DNA of 64,000 nucleotides from CAIUGU01 sp040080215 (GTDB lineage: Bacteria > Pseudomonadota > Gammaproteobacteria > Steroidobacterales > Steroidobacteraceae). Made by a program: the position numbers and the translations under genes. Each line of letters opens with the position of its first letter. Position 1 is the stretch's first letter. The notes below the pieces were generated by a model. The model did not search any database. It was given only the letters and a program-made list of their open reading frames with translations, and was not told the DNA's origin. The DNA lies in contig JBEBIT010000003.1 in the NCBI GenBank assembly GCA_040080215.1, positions 55,892 through 119,891 on the forward strand. Direction: 5' to 3'. Below, piece after piece: positions 9,921 to 19,890 of this stretch.

Positions 9921-12401
9921 GTGACCGACGTGACTCCCGCCGCGACGCTCCCCATCGCCGTGCGCCTGCAGGCGGGTTCGGTCCGTGCCGCGCTGATCGA
10001 TCGCCTTGAGCGCTCACTCGGCAAGGACCTCGCCAGCGCAACCCGCCGCGACCTGTACGACGCCTTGTCGATTGCCATTCGTGGCGAGCTGGCGGAACGG
10101 TGGGTAGCCACCCGCCGCCGCGTCGCCCAGGCGCACGTCAAGCATGTCTCTTACCTGTCGATGGAGTTCCTGCTCGGTCGCAACCTGATCAATGCGCTGT
10201 CGTCACTCGACGCAGGCTTGATGGAAGAGGCCCGCGAGACGCTCAAGGCAATGGGCCACTCGCTGGACGACGTCGCGGCGGAAGAAGAAGATCCCGGCCT
10301 CGGCAACGGAGGCCTCGGTCGCCTCGCTGCCTGCTTCCTGGACTCGCTTGCTACGCTGGGTTATGCGGCGACCGGGTACGGCATCCGCTACGACTACGGC
10401 ATCTTCACGCAACTCATCGACGAAAACGGCGGCCAGCGCGAACTCGCCAGTTCCTGGCTCGGGTTCCAGAACTTCTGGGAGAACGGCCGCGGCAGTGTCC
10501 GCTACCGTGTGCGCTTCGGCGGGCGTTGCCTGACGGCGCGTGACGGCGACGGCATCGAACGTCGGCAATGGGTAGACACGAGCGATGTCTGGGCCGTTGC
10601 CTACGATTTCCTGATCCCAGGTAACCTGAGCCCCACGGTGAATCACCTCCGTCTGTGGTCGGGACGCGCGATCACGCCGTTTCGCATCGAGGACTTCAAC
10701 GCCGGCAACTACGCGGCCGCCGTCGCCGATCAGATCGATGCCAAGAACCTGACCCGGGTGCTCTATCCGGACGACACCACTCCGCAAGGCAAGGAGCTGC
10801 GCTTCAAGCAGCAGTACTTCTGCGTCAGCGCGTCACTGCAGGACCTGATCGCGCAGCATCTTGCGGAAGGCCGGACCCTGGCCCAGCTCCACGAAGGCGC
10901 CGCCATCCAGCTCAACGACACCCATCCCGCCCTTGCCATCATCGAGTTGATGCACCTGTTGATGGACGAGCACGGTCTGGTTTGGGACGCCGCATGGAAC
11001 ATCACGCGCAAAGTCTGCAGCTATACCAACCATACGTTGCTGCCCGAGGCGCTCGAGACCTGGCCTGTCGATCTCGTCGAGCGTGTGCTGCCGCGGCACA
11101 TGCGCATCATCTATCGCCTCAACAAGGACTTCCTTGATGAAGTCGGGGCCTTGTATCCAGGCGATGCAGACCGAATCCGGCGCATGTCGCTGATCGGGGA
11201 GAACGGGCACAAGCACGTGCGCATGGCCTACCTGTGCGTGCTCGGCAGCCATCGCGTCAACGGTGTCGCCAAGCTGCACTCGGAACTGATGCGCGAGACC
11301 ATCTTCCGCGATTTCGCCGAGATGTGGCCGACCCGCTTCACCAACGTGACCAACGGCATTGCCGTCCGTCGCTGGCTGAAGCAGGCCAATCCCGGGCTGG
11401 CCGCGCTGCTTACGGAGAAGAACGGTTCGGCCTGGGAGAACGATCTCGAGGACCTCGAGCGCCTCAAGTGGGCGGCGGAGGATGCCGGATTTCGCGAGCG
11501 GTTCCGCGTCATCAAGCAGGCCAACAAAGTGCGCCTCGCCGCTCGCATCCTCGAACTCACCGGTGTCGAAGTCGATCCGCAGTCGCTGTTCGATGTCCAG
11601 GTCAAACGTATCCATGAATACAAGCGCCAGCTGCTGAACCTGCTGTACGTCATCGTGCGTTACCAGCGCATCATCGCCTCTCCGGACAAAGCCATTGTCC
11701 CCCGCACCGTCATCCTTGCCGGCAAGGCAGCGCCCGGCTACGCGGTCGCAAAGGCCATCATCAAGCTGATCAACGGCGTTGCTCGCGTGCTGAATGCCGA
11801 CGAGCGGGTGGGGGGCAAGCTCAAGCTGTGCTTCCTTCCAGACTACGATGTGTCGCTGGCCCAGGAGATCATGCCGGCTGCAGACCTCTCCCAGCAGATA
11901 TCGACCGCCGGCATGGAAGCGTCCGGCACCGGAAACATGAAGCTCGCGCTGAACGGCGCCTTGACCATCGGCACGCTCGACGGCGCGAACATCGAGATCC
12001 GCGAAGCTGTCGGAGCCGAGAACATCTTCATCTTCGGCATGACTGCTGCCGAAGTCGCTGCCCGCAGGCAGCAGGGATATTCTCCCGCCAGCGTGGCTGC
12101 TGCCCTGCCCGAACTCAAGCGGGCGATCGAGCGCATCGCTTCCGGCGAATTCACGCGCGGCAGCTCTGCCGACGTCAGGGCGCTGGCCGCAAGGCTATTG
12201 GGTGACAACGAGCACTTCCTCGTACTCGAGGACTTCGCTGCCTATGACGCCGCCCAGGAGCAGGTGGATGCGCTGTACGTCGACCAGGATGCATGGAGCC
12301 GCAAGGCGGTCATCAACACCTTGAGCATGGGCCCGTTCTCCAGCGACCGCAGCATTCGCGAGTACGCGGACGGCATCTGGGGAATCAAGCCGGTTCTCTA
12401 G
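9921..12401 (+). CDS. glgP: glycogen/starch phosphorylase
   Basis: About 826 residues, full length for the GT35 family. It releases glucose-1-phosphate from the non-reducing ends of glycogen or maltodextrin. Seen directly: EEEDPGLGNGGLGRLAACFLDS near the N-terminus, ATGYGIRYDYGIF, and the pyridoxal-phosphate lysine in EASGTGNMKLALNGALTIGT near the C-terminus. The start is uncertain: a GTG at 9921 gives MTDVTPAAT, and a TTG at 9885 would add 12 residues; neither has a clear Shine-Dalgarno. It is first in a cluster with branching, debranching and 4-alpha-glucanotransferase genes, so it serves glycogen mobilisation. Confidence 0.95.
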   Translation: MTDVTPAATLPIAVRLQAGSVRAALIDRLERSLGKDLASATRRDLYDALSIAIRGELAERWVATRRRVAQAHVKHVSYLSMEFLLGRNLINALSSLDAGLMEEARETLKAMGHSLDDVAAEEEDPGLGNGGLGRLAACFLDSLATLGYAATGYGIRYDYGIFTQLIDENGGQRELASSWLGFQNFWENGRGSVRYRVRFGGRCLTARDGDGIERRQWVDTSDVWAVAYDFLIPGNLSPTVNHLRLWSGRAITPFRIEDFNAGNYAAAVADQIDAKNLTRVLYPDDTTPQGKELRFKQQYFCVSASLQDLIAQHLAEGRTLAQLHEGAAIQLNDTHPALAIIELMHLLMDEHGLVWDAAWNITRKVCSYTNHTLLPEALETWPVDLVERVLPRHMRIIYRLNKDFLDEVGALYPGDADRIRRMSLIGENGHKHVRMAYLCVLGSHRVNGVAKLHSELMRETIFRDFAEMWPTRFTNVTNGIAVRRWLKQANPGLAALLTEKNGSAWENDLEDLERLKWAAEDAGFRERFRVIKQANKVRLAARILELTGVEVDPQSLFDVQVKRIHEYKRQLLNLLYVIVRYQRIIASPDKAIVPRTVILAGKAAPGYAVAKAIIKLINGVARVLNADERVGGKLKLCFLPDYDVSLAQEIMPAADLSQQISTAGMEASGTGNMKLALNGALTIGTLDGANIEIREAVGAENIFIFGMTAAEVAARRQQGYSPASVAAALPELKRAIERIASGEFTRGSSADVRALAARLLGDNEHFLVLEDFAAYDAAQEQVDALYVDQDAWSRKAVINTLSMGPFSSDRSIREYADGIWGIKPVL

Positions 12402-12483
12402 CGGTTGGCGTCGCAAGCTCGGCTGGCACGAAATGCAAAAAGTGACTGCCCTTGCCATGCCCCCTGTATTCTTGCTCTTTCGG

Positions 12484-12502
12484 GGTCGATTGCGGATCGA
12501 CC
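12484..12502. repeat. short inverted repeat upstream of glgB
   Basis: A 7-bp stem (GGTCGAT / ATCGACC) with a 5-base loop lies about 30 bases before the glgB ATG in the 132-base glgP-glgB gap. It lacks a T-run, so it is not a typical terminator. It may be a leader hairpin or chance. Confidence 0.35.
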
Positions 12503-12533
12503 GCACCTCGCCGCCTACCGCAGCTGATCACCG

Positions 12534-14771
12534 ATGGCATCCTTACTGACCGAAGACCAGATCGCGGCTCTGCTCGGCGCCACCCATCGGGAGCCGAGAT
12601 CCCTGCTCGGCTATCACGAACTGGCTGACGAAACAGGGCGCCCCGGTGAAGCTCCCGTGTGCGTCGTGCGCGTGCTCGAGCCGGACGCCGACAGCGTGGC
12701 GGTGTACTGGGAAGATGAAGCCTTGTCCGAGGCACGTCCCATGACCCGTCTGCATCCGGGCGGCCTGTTCGAGTGCGTGCTGGCCCGAAGGCGCCCGTTG
12801 CGCCCGTACCTCCTCAGAATCCGCTATGCGAACGGCGCGGTCGCGACCAAGCACGATCCCTATTACTTCGCACCACAACTCACGGAGCAGGATCTCTACC
12901 TGTTCGGCGAGGGCAACCATCACCACATCTACCGCAAGCTGGGTGCGCATCCTCTCGTCCGGGACGGGCTTGCGGGTACGCGGTTCGCCGTCTGGGCGCC
13001 GAATGCCGAGCGCGTCAGCGTCGTCGGCGGTTTCAATTTCTGGGACGGCCGCAAGCATGCACTGCATGCGCTCGGGAGTTCCGGAATCTGGGAGTTGTTC
13101 ATTCCCGGCGTCGTGTCCGGCGAACTCTACAAGTACGAAATCCGCACTCGCGACGGACGCACCATCCTGAAGGCCGACCCGTACGGTTTCGCGATGCAGC
13201 TACGACCCGACAACGCGTCCGTCGTGACCGACCTCGACGGGTATGCGTGGAGCGACGCGAGCTGGATGGAAGCTCGCCGCAGCTTTGATGCGATCACCGC
13301 GCCGGTCTCCGTCTATGAAGTACATCCGGGGTCCTGGCGACGGCCCTGGGACGAGCGGCCTTTCCACACCTGGGACGAGCTTGGCGACCAGCTGATTCCC
13401 TATGTCACCGACCTTGGTTACACGCACATCGAGTTGATGGGTGTCGCCGAGCATCCCTTCGATGGTTCCTGGGGCTACCAAGTAGCTGGTTACTACGCGC
13501 CGACGGCGCGTCACGGCAGTCCACAGGATTTCATGCGCTTCGTTGAACGCTGCCACGCGGCGGGCATCGGTGTGCTCATCGACTGGGTTCCTGCGCATTT
13601 CCCGAAGGATGCCCACGGTCTCGCGGAGTTCGACGGTACGGCTGTCTACGAGCATGCCGATCCGCGGCAGGGCGAGCACACGGAGTGGGGGACCAAGATC
13701 TTCAACTACGGTCGCCATGAAGTGCGCAACTTCCTCGTCGCGAATGCGCTGTTCTGGCTCGAGTACTACCACATCGACGGTCTGCGCGTGGACGCGGTGG
13801 CGTCGATGCTTTACCTCGACTACAGCCGCAACGCGGGAGAGTGGATTCCCAACCGGTTGGGGGGCCGTGAGAACCTCGAGGCCATCGAGTTCCTGAAGCA
13901 GCTGAACTGGACCGTCGGGCACTACCATCCGGGCGTCATGATGATGGCCGAGGAGTCGACGGCCTTCCCGGGCGTCACGCAGCCTGTCCATCATGGCGGT
14001 CTCGGCTTCACGCTCAAATGGAACATGGGCTGGATGAACGACACGCTGAAGTACTGGGCGTTCGAGCCGGTGCATCGCCGGTTTCACCACAACCTGATCA
14101 CGTTCTCGTTCGTCTACGCCTTCTCCGAGCGGTTCATGCTTCCGCTGTCCCACGACGAAGTGGTTCATGGCAAGCGGGCGCTGCTCGACAAGATGCCCGG
14201 CGACGAATGGCAGAAGCGCGCCAATTACCGGTTGCTGCTTGGCTACATGACGGTGCATCCCGGCAAGAAGCTGCTCTTCATGGGCTGCGAATTCGGGCAG
14301 TGGCACGAATGGCGCGACCACGAATCCCTCGACTGGGCACTGCTTGGGCAACCCGCCCACCGCGGCCTGTACGACTGGAACAAGGCGATCAATCATTTCT
14401 ATCGGCGGCAGCCGCAGCTACATGCGTCGGATGCTACGTGGGAAGGCTTCCGGTGGATCGAGCTCGACAACCAGGACGAGAGCGTCTTCGCTTTCCTGCG
14501 GCAATCCGGGCCCGACGGGACCGGCAAGCCCTTGATCTGCGTGTTCAATTGCACACCCGTTCCGCGCGAAGGCCACCTGCTCGGCGTACCCGAGGCTGGC
14601 GAGTACGTGAAGGTGCTCGATAGCGACGATCCCCGTTTTGGCGGGTCGGGCTTCGCGCCCGAGGCAAGCCTGCACGCCGCCCAAGCCCCCTGGCAGGGCT
14701 ATCCCTGTCGCCTGAGCGTCAGGTTGCCACCGCTCGCGATGGTGGTCTGGCGTCATGCAGACCGAGATTGA
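12534..14771 (+). CDS. glgB: 1,4-alpha-glucan branching enzyme
   Basis: A 745-residue GH13 branching enzyme that makes alpha-1,6 branches in glycogen. An N-terminal CBM48/E-set region (FAVWAPNAERVSVVGGFNFWDG) precedes the TIM barrel. Conserved segments are GVAEHPFDGSWGYQ, the nucleophile Asp in GLRVDAVASMLYLDY, the acid/base Glu in MMAEESTAFPGVT, and LPLSHDEVVHG. The length and doubled N-terminal modules match the long GlgB type. It follows glgP by 132 bases and precedes glgX by 24. Confidence 0.96.
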   Translation: MASLLTEDQIAALLGATHREPRSLLGYHELADETGRPGEAPVCVVRVLEPDADSVAVYWEDEALSEARPMTRLHPGGLFECVLARRRPLRPYLLRIRYANGAVATKHDPYYFAPQLTEQDLYLFGEGNHHHIYRKLGAHPLVRDGLAGTRFAVWAPNAERVSVVGGFNFWDGRKHALHALGSSGIWELFIPGVVSGELYKYEIRTRDGRTILKADPYGFAMQLRPDNASVVTDLDGYAWSDASWMEARRSFDAITAPVSVYEVHPGSWRRPWDERPFHTWDELGDQLIPYVTDLGYTHIELMGVAEHPFDGSWGYQVAGYYAPTARHGSPQDFMRFVERCHAAGIGVLIDWVPAHFPKDAHGLAEFDGTAVYEHADPRQGEHTEWGTKIFNYGRHEVRNFLVANALFWLEYYHIDGLRVDAVASMLYLDYSRNAGEWIPNRLGGRENLEAIEFLKQLNWTVGHYHPGVMMMAEESTAFPGVTQPVHHGGLGFTLKWNMGWMNDTLKYWAFEPVHRRFHHNLITFSFVYAFSERFMLPLSHDEVVHGKRALLDKMPGDEWQKRANYRLLLGYMTVHPGKKLLFMGCEFGQWHEWRDHESLDWALLGQPAHRGLYDWNKAINHFYRRQPQLHASDATWEGFRWIELDNQDESVFAFLRQSGPDGTGKPLICVFNCTPVPREGHLLGVPEAGEYVKVLDSDDPRFGGSGFAPEASLHAAQAPWQGYPCRLSVRLPPLAMVVWRHADRD

Positions 14772-14795
14772 GACCGGGGCCGGCCCCAAGTTTGC

Positions 14796-16979
14796 ATGGC
14801 CACCAGCATGAGTTCCTCCGAAGACACCCTTGCCGACATCAAGCTCCAGTTGGGTGAGGCGTCACCCTTGGGCGCTACCTGGACAGGCTCAGGCGTCAAC
14901 TTTGCCGTGCACTCGAGCAGCGCGATCCGTATCGACCTCTGCCTGTTCGACGCTGCGGGCGAGCGCGAACTGATCCGGTTGATGATGCCGGCTCGCACCG
15001 GCGACGTCTGGCACGGATTCCTGCCGCTCCCTCACGGCGTTCCGGGGAGGGTGTACGGATTTCGTGCCATGGGGCCCTACGAACCCGCTCGGGGACTGCG
15101 CTACACGCCGGACAAGCTCTTGCTTGATCCCTATGCGCGCAAGCTGGCTGGGCGATTCAAGTGGAACCCGGCCCTCTTTGCATTCAACGATGCCGTGAAC
15201 GACGAGGACGCCGAGTTTGCCGACAGTGCCCCGTTCAACTACAAGGCGGCAGTCCTCGATCCCGAATTTGACTGGGCAGACGATCGTCCTCCGGCGATAC
15301 CCTGGCGTGACTCCGTCATCTACGAGTTGCACGTCAAGGGATTCACGCAATTGCACCCTGAAGTGCCCATGGGGATCCGCGGCACCTATCTCGCGCTCGC
15401 GCACCCCGCGGTCACCGGCTATCTCACCCGGCTCGGCGTGACGGCTGTCGAGCTGCTGCCCGTGCAGGCGTTTGTTCCAGAGCGCTTCCTGGTAGACAAG
15501 GGACTCACCAACTACTGGGGATACAACTCGATTGCCTGGTTTTCACCCGCTGCCGAATACGCTGTCAGCGATCCCCAGACGGAGTTCAGGGAAATGGTGA
15601 AAGGCCTCCATGCTGCCGGCCTTGAGGTGATTCTCGACGTGGTGTTCAACCACACCGCTGAAGGCAATGAACTCGGACCCACCTTGAGCCTCAAGGGCCT
15701 GGACAACGCAACGTACTACCGTCTCGAGCCCCATGATGCCGCGCGCTACGAGAACCACACGGGAACCGGCAATACGCTCGCGGTCGGCCATGCCGCGACG
15801 CGCCGTCTCATCATCGACTGCCTCAAGTACTGGGCGGAAGAAATGCATGTCGATGGCTTCCGCTTCGACCTTGCGCCCGTGCTGGGCCGGGATGCAGCGG
15901 GCTTCGCGACTGACGGCGAGTTCTTCAGGGCCGTGCGCTCCGAGCCGGCACTCCGCTACGTCAAGTTGATTGCCGAACCCTGGGACATCGGGCCCGACGG
16001 CTACCAGTTGGGCCGCTTCCCCCCTGAATGGTCGGAGTGGAACGACAGATACCGTGATGACATGCGGTCGTATTGGCGGGGCGACGCCGTCAAGCGCGGC
16101 GCGTTCGCGGAACGGTTTGCCGGCTCCAGCGACCTGTTTCGTCACCATGCCCGCAGGCCGACGGCGAGCATCAACTTCGTGACCTGCCACGACGGCTTTA
16201 CCCTTCATGACCTCGTCGCCTACAACGACAAACACAACGCCGCGAACCTCGAGGACAATCGCGACGGACACAGCCACAACCTGAGCTGGAACAGCGGTGC
16301 CGAAGGCGTGACGACGGACCCTGTCGTCATCGACTTGCGTGAACGTCGGATGCGCAATCTGCTCGCGACGTTGCTGCTGTCCCAGGGCGTCCCCATGCTG
16401 CTCGCGGGTGACGAGTTCGGGCGAACCCAGTCCGGCAACAACAATGCCTACTGCCAGGACAATGCCCTCAACTGGGTCGACTGGGATCTCGCCACGCAGC
16501 GCGCTCCGCTCGTTGCCTTCGTTCGCCAGTTGATCTTCATTCGCAGGCAGTCGACGGGTTTACGCCGCGACGCGTTCCTGAAGGGCGCGCGCCAGCCGGA
16601 CCGTCACCACAAGGATGTGAGCTGGTGGCATCCGGACGGCCGGGAGATTCGCGATGGTGACTGGCAGGAAGTCGATGCCCAAGGCATGGGCGTCCTGATC
16701 GGCCACGCGTTTGTCGACATGCATGGGCACGCGAATGGGCACGTCCTGTTCATCTGCAACGGGGGGACTTCGGCGGTCCCGTTCACATTGCCGCAACCCA
16801 AGGGCGGCGCGTTGTGGCAGGTAGTCTTCGACACCGCGAAGTGGAAGGTGGTGGAGAGCGGACGCATCGTTGCCGACAATGGAGTCCACACGCTCTCGCC
16901 CCACTCCTGTGCGCTACTCGTAGATGGTGAAGTACCAGCGGCGGTGCGCAGGCGCTTTGTAGTTCTGGCGGCGCAATGA
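14796..16979 (+). CDS. glgX: glycogen debranching enzyme GlgX
   Basis: A 727-residue isoamylase-type GH13 enzyme that cleaves alpha-1,6 linkages of phosphorylase-limit glycogen. An N-terminal CBM48-like domain (GATWTGSGVNFAVHSSSA) is followed by the barrel with nucleophile in DGFRFDLAPVLGRD, acid/base in LIAEPWDIGPDGYQLG, and FVTCHDGFTLHDLVAYNDKHN. Its last four bases overlap the malQ start (ATGA), which implies translational coupling. Products would feed MalQ and GlgP encoded alongside. Confidence 0.95.
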   Translation: MATSMSSSEDTLADIKLQLGEASPLGATWTGSGVNFAVHSSSAIRIDLCLFDAAGERELIRLMMPARTGDVWHGFLPLPHGVPGRVYGFRAMGPYEPARGLRYTPDKLLLDPYARKLAGRFKWNPALFAFNDAVNDEDAEFADSAPFNYKAAVLDPEFDWADDRPPAIPWRDSVIYELHVKGFTQLHPEVPMGIRGTYLALAHPAVTGYLTRLGVTAVELLPVQAFVPERFLVDKGLTNYWGYNSIAWFSPAAEYAVSDPQTEFREMVKGLHAAGLEVILDVVFNHTAEGNELGPTLSLKGLDNATYYRLEPHDAARYENHTGTGNTLAVGHAATRRLIIDCLKYWAEEMHVDGFRFDLAPVLGRDAAGFATDGEFFRAVRSEPALRYVKLIAEPWDIGPDGYQLGRFPPEWSEWNDRYRDDMRSYWRGDAVKRGAFAERFAGSSDLFRHHARRPTASINFVTCHDGFTLHDLVAYNDKHNAANLEDNRDGHSHNLSWNSGAEGVTTDPVVIDLRERRMRNLLATLLLSQGVPMLLAGDEFGRTQSGNNNAYCQDNALNWVDWDLATQRAPLVAFVRQLIFIRRQSTGLRRDAFLKGARQPDRHHKDVSWWHPDGREIRDGDWQEVDAQGMGVLIGHAFVDMHGHANGHVLFICNGGTSAVPFTLPQPKGGALWQVVFDTAKWKVVESGRIVADNGVHTLSPHSCALLVDGEVPAAVRRRFVVLAAQ

Positions 16980-19159
16980 CGGCAACCCCACTCGACCAGC
17001 TCTCTGAACAGTTCGGGATTGGCCGGGCTTACCACGACTATCGCGGTGAACTGAAGGCATTCTCGACCGCAACCCGGCTCGCATTGCTGACAGCGATGGG
17101 TGTAGACGCGAGCGGCAGTGCAACCCCCTCGGACGACGCGAAGCATCACCACGGAGCACCTGCCGCAGGGCTGCCGCGAGCGTTGATCGTGCAGCAGGGT
17201 CAGCCGGTCGTGATCAAGGTTTCGCCCGCGGACCTGCAAGGTGCCACGTCAATGGCATGGACGCTGGAGACAGAAACGGGGGCAACCGAGTCGGGCACGC
17301 TCGACCTCGCAGTCCTCCGGCCACCCTCGCTTCAGGTCGACGACCAACCTCTTTCCTGCCTCGTGCCGTTCAGCAGCGAGCCGGCCGCCGGCTACCATCG
17401 CATGACGGTTCGCATCGGCTCTGGGGCTGCATTCCCGTTGAGCCTGATCGTGACGCCAGATCGTTGCTATGAGCCTGAGTCTCTGCAACATGAGAAGCGC
17501 CTGTGGGGTATCACGCTACAGCTCTATACGTTGCGGTCGCCCGGGAACTGGGGACTAGGCGACTTCGGCGACCTGACGGAGGTGATCCAGCTCGCGGCAC
17601 CGCTGGGTTGCGGGCTGATCGGCCTGAATCCGTTGCACGCGCTCTTTCCAGCGGACCCCGATCACATCAGCCCGTACAGCCCCTCAAGTCGTCGATTCCT
17701 CAATCCTCTGTACATTTCCCTGCCACGGATTCCGGAGGCGCGGGAGTGTGTGCGGCTGCAGCGCTTCCTTGAGAGCGAAGGCGCCGAACAACTCGACCGT
17801 CTCCGGGCGTCGTCCAATGTGGACTACCCTCGTGTGGCAGCACTGAAATTTCACTGGCTGTGGATCCTCCACGGGGAGTTTCGCCGGAATCACCTGTCTG
17901 CTGACACGGAGCGCGCGCGATCATTCCGTCGCTTTGTCGAGCAAGGCGGAAGTGCGCTGCACCTGCACGCCGTATTCGACGCGTTGCATCTGCACTTGAA
18001 AAACAGCACTGCTGGCATCGGCGGCTGGCCAAGTTGGCCTGCTGCCTACCGCGATCCTGCATCGACAGAAGTGGCCCGATTCGCCGCCGAGCATGAAGTG
18101 GAAGTGGAATTCCATCTCTATGCGCAGTGGCTGGTCGCGGAGCAGCTGGCCGCTGCCCAGGACCTGGCCCGACGGCTGGGCATGGCAGTGGGTCTCTACG
18201 GGGACGTTGCTGTTGGCGTGAGTGCCGGCGGATCGGAAACGTGGTCGAACCCGCGCCTTTACGTCACAGGCGCTGCCATTGGTGCGCCTCCGGATCCCCT
18301 CGCGCTCAAGGGGCAGGACTGGGGCATTCCGCCACAGAGTCCCTTCGAGCTGGCACAGCAGGGTTTTGAGCCGTTCATTGCGATGCTGCGCCTCAACATG
18401 CGAAGTGTCGGCGCGCTGCGCCTCGACCATGTGATGGCCTTGTTCCGCCAGTGGTGGGTGCCCCGAGGGTTCATCGCGACGGACGGAGCCTATGTCCACT
18501 ATCCGCTGGCGGATCTCATGCGCTTGCTGTGCCTTGAGAGTCATCGTAACCAGTGCATCGTGATTGGCGAAGACCTGGGCACGGTCCCTGACGCCGTGCG
18601 GGACGCGATGCAAAAGCATGCAGTCGCGCATTACAAGGTCCTGCTGTTCGAGAAGGCGCAGGACGGAACCTTCAAGTCACCCGCTGCCTATGAGCGCTGT
18701 GCGCTGGCTGCAGTCACGACCCACGACTTGCCTCCTTTCCGTGGCTGGTGGGAGTCGGTAGATATCGAAATCGCCGATCGCCTGGATCTCTATCCCGATG
18801 CCGCTGCCAGAGCACGGGTCGTCGAGTCTCGCGAGGCTGACCGGCGCCACCTGATGTCCGCGCTCGTTGGTGCAGGACTCTGGTACTGGCAACCGCATGA
18901 AGCCCTGCCCGTCTACTCCCATGCCCTCATGCGCGCGACGCACCTGTACCTTGCCCTTTCGAATGCCGAGCTCGCGGTGGTCCAGCTTGAAGACCTTGCC
19001 GGCATGATCGATCCCGTCAATGTGCCGGGAACTTATCTTGAGCATCCGAACTGGCAGCGGAAGATGAGCAAGCCCGCAGCCTCCATCTTCGGTGGAGAGG
19101 AGATCCGTGAGATGCTGGGCGCGATGTCGATCGCGCGGACGGGTCGAAATCCAAATTGA
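16976..19159 (+). CDS. malQ: 4-alpha-glucanotransferase
   Basis: A 727-residue GH77 amylomaltase that disproportionates maltodextrins. The catalytic barrel shows LWGITLQLYTLRSPGNWGLGDF, nucleophile in GALRLDHVMALFRQWWVP, acid/base in VIGEDLGTVPD, and TTHDLPPFRGWW. The roughly 150-residue N-terminal extension (beta-rich) is the long form found in several proteobacteria. It overlaps both neighbours by four bases and is therefore likely translated as part of a glycogen operon. Confidence 0.95.
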   Translation: MTATPLDQLSEQFGIGRAYHDYRGELKAFSTATRLALLTAMGVDASGSATPSDDAKHHHGAPAAGLPRALIVQQGQPVVIKVSPADLQGATSMAWTLETETGATESGTLDLAVLRPPSLQVDDQPLSCLVPFSSEPAAGYHRMTVRIGSGAAFPLSLIVTPDRCYEPESLQHEKRLWGITLQLYTLRSPGNWGLGDFGDLTEVIQLAAPLGCGLIGLNPLHALFPADPDHISPYSPSSRRFLNPLYISLPRIPEARECVRLQRFLESEGAEQLDRLRASSNVDYPRVAALKFHWLWILHGEFRRNHLSADTERARSFRRFVEQGGSALHLHAVFDALHLHLKNSTAGIGGWPSWPAAYRDPASTEVARFAAEHEVEVEFHLYAQWLVAEQLAAAQDLARRLGMAVGLYGDVAVGVSAGGSETWSNPRLYVTGAAIGAPPDPLALKGQDWGIPPQSPFELAQQGFEPFIAMLRLNMRSVGALRLDHVMALFRQWWVPRGFIATDGAYVHYPLADLMRLLCLESHRNQCIVIGEDLGTVPDAVRDAMQKHAVAHYKVLLFEKAQDGTFKSPAAYERCALAAVTTHDLPPFRGWWESVDIEIADRLDLYPDAAARARVVESREADRRHLMSALVGAGLWYWQPHEALPVYSHALMRATHLYLALSNAELAVVQLEDLAGMIDPVNVPGTYLEHPNWQRKMSKPAASIFGGEEIREMLGAMSIARTGRNPN

Positions 19160-19890
19160 CAGCGACAGGTCCAGCAAGCGTGCGACTCAACAAGTACATC
19201 AGTGAGCATGGCGTCTGTTCGCGCCGGCAAGCGGACCAGTGGATCGACGCGGGCAGGGTCACGATCAACGGGCTGCCGGCTGCGCTTGGCACTCAGGTGA
19301 CTGACGCCGATGACGTGAGGGTCGACGGGAAGCCGCTAGGAGTACGCCGAACGGCGGTCTACCTGCTCCTGAACAAGCCCGTCGGCGTCGAATGCACGAC
19401 CAATCGGTCCGTGGCCGGCAACATCATCGATTTCCTCGGCTACCCCGAGCGGATCTTTCCCATTGGCAGGCTGGACAAGGATTCCGACGGCCTGATCCTG
19501 TTGACCAACGACGGCGACATCGTCAATTCCATTCTCCGCGCGGAAAACGAACACGAGAAGGAATACATCGTCACGGTCGACCGGCCCATCACGGAAGTGT
19601 TCCTTGCCAGCATGTCGAGCGGTGTGCGGGTGCTTGGCAGGTTGACTGAGCCGTGCCGCATCCACCAGGTTTCCAAGAATGTGTTCCGGATCGTGCTGAC
19701 TCAAGGCATGAACCGTCAGATCCGCCGGATGTGCTCGGCGCTGGGTTACACGGTACGTCGGCTGCAGCGCGTGAGGATCATGAACATCAAGCTTGGAGAC
19801 CTCGCCCTCGGACGCTGGCGGTACCTGACGCCCGAGGAGCTCGACGGCCTGCTGCCACAGGTCGAGGTTTCGGGCACTAGTGAACCGTGA
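19156..19890 (+). CDS. rluF: 23S rRNA pseudouridine synthase RluF
   Basis: A 244-residue RsuA-family enzyme that modifies U2604 (and U2605) of 23S rRNA in the characterised homologue. An N-terminal S4 domain (VRLNKYISEHGVCSRRQADQ) precedes the catalytic domain with Asp in GRLDKDSDGLILLTNDG and the closing GMNRQIRRMCSALGY. It begins at TTG overlapping the malQ stop (TTGA), so this rRNA-modification gene appears coupled to the glycogen operon. Its 3' end overlaps the convergent MATE gene by 14 bases. Confidence 0.92.
   Translation: MTATGPASVRLNKYISEHGVCSRRQADQWIDAGRVTINGLPAALGTQVTDADDVRVDGKPLGVRRTAVYLLLNKPVGVECTTNRSVAGNIIDFLGYPERIFPIGRLDKDSDGLILLTNDGDIVNSILRAENEHEKEYIVTVDRPITEVFLASMSSGVRVLGRLTEPCRIHQVSKNVFRIVLTQGMNRQIRRMCSALGYTVRRLQRVRIMNIKLGDLALGRWRYLTPEELDGLLPQVEVSGTSEP

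Noticed and set aside
13200..14396. 398-codon minus-strand frame
   Set aside because: Shadow of glgB, which has all GH13 motifs on the plus strand.
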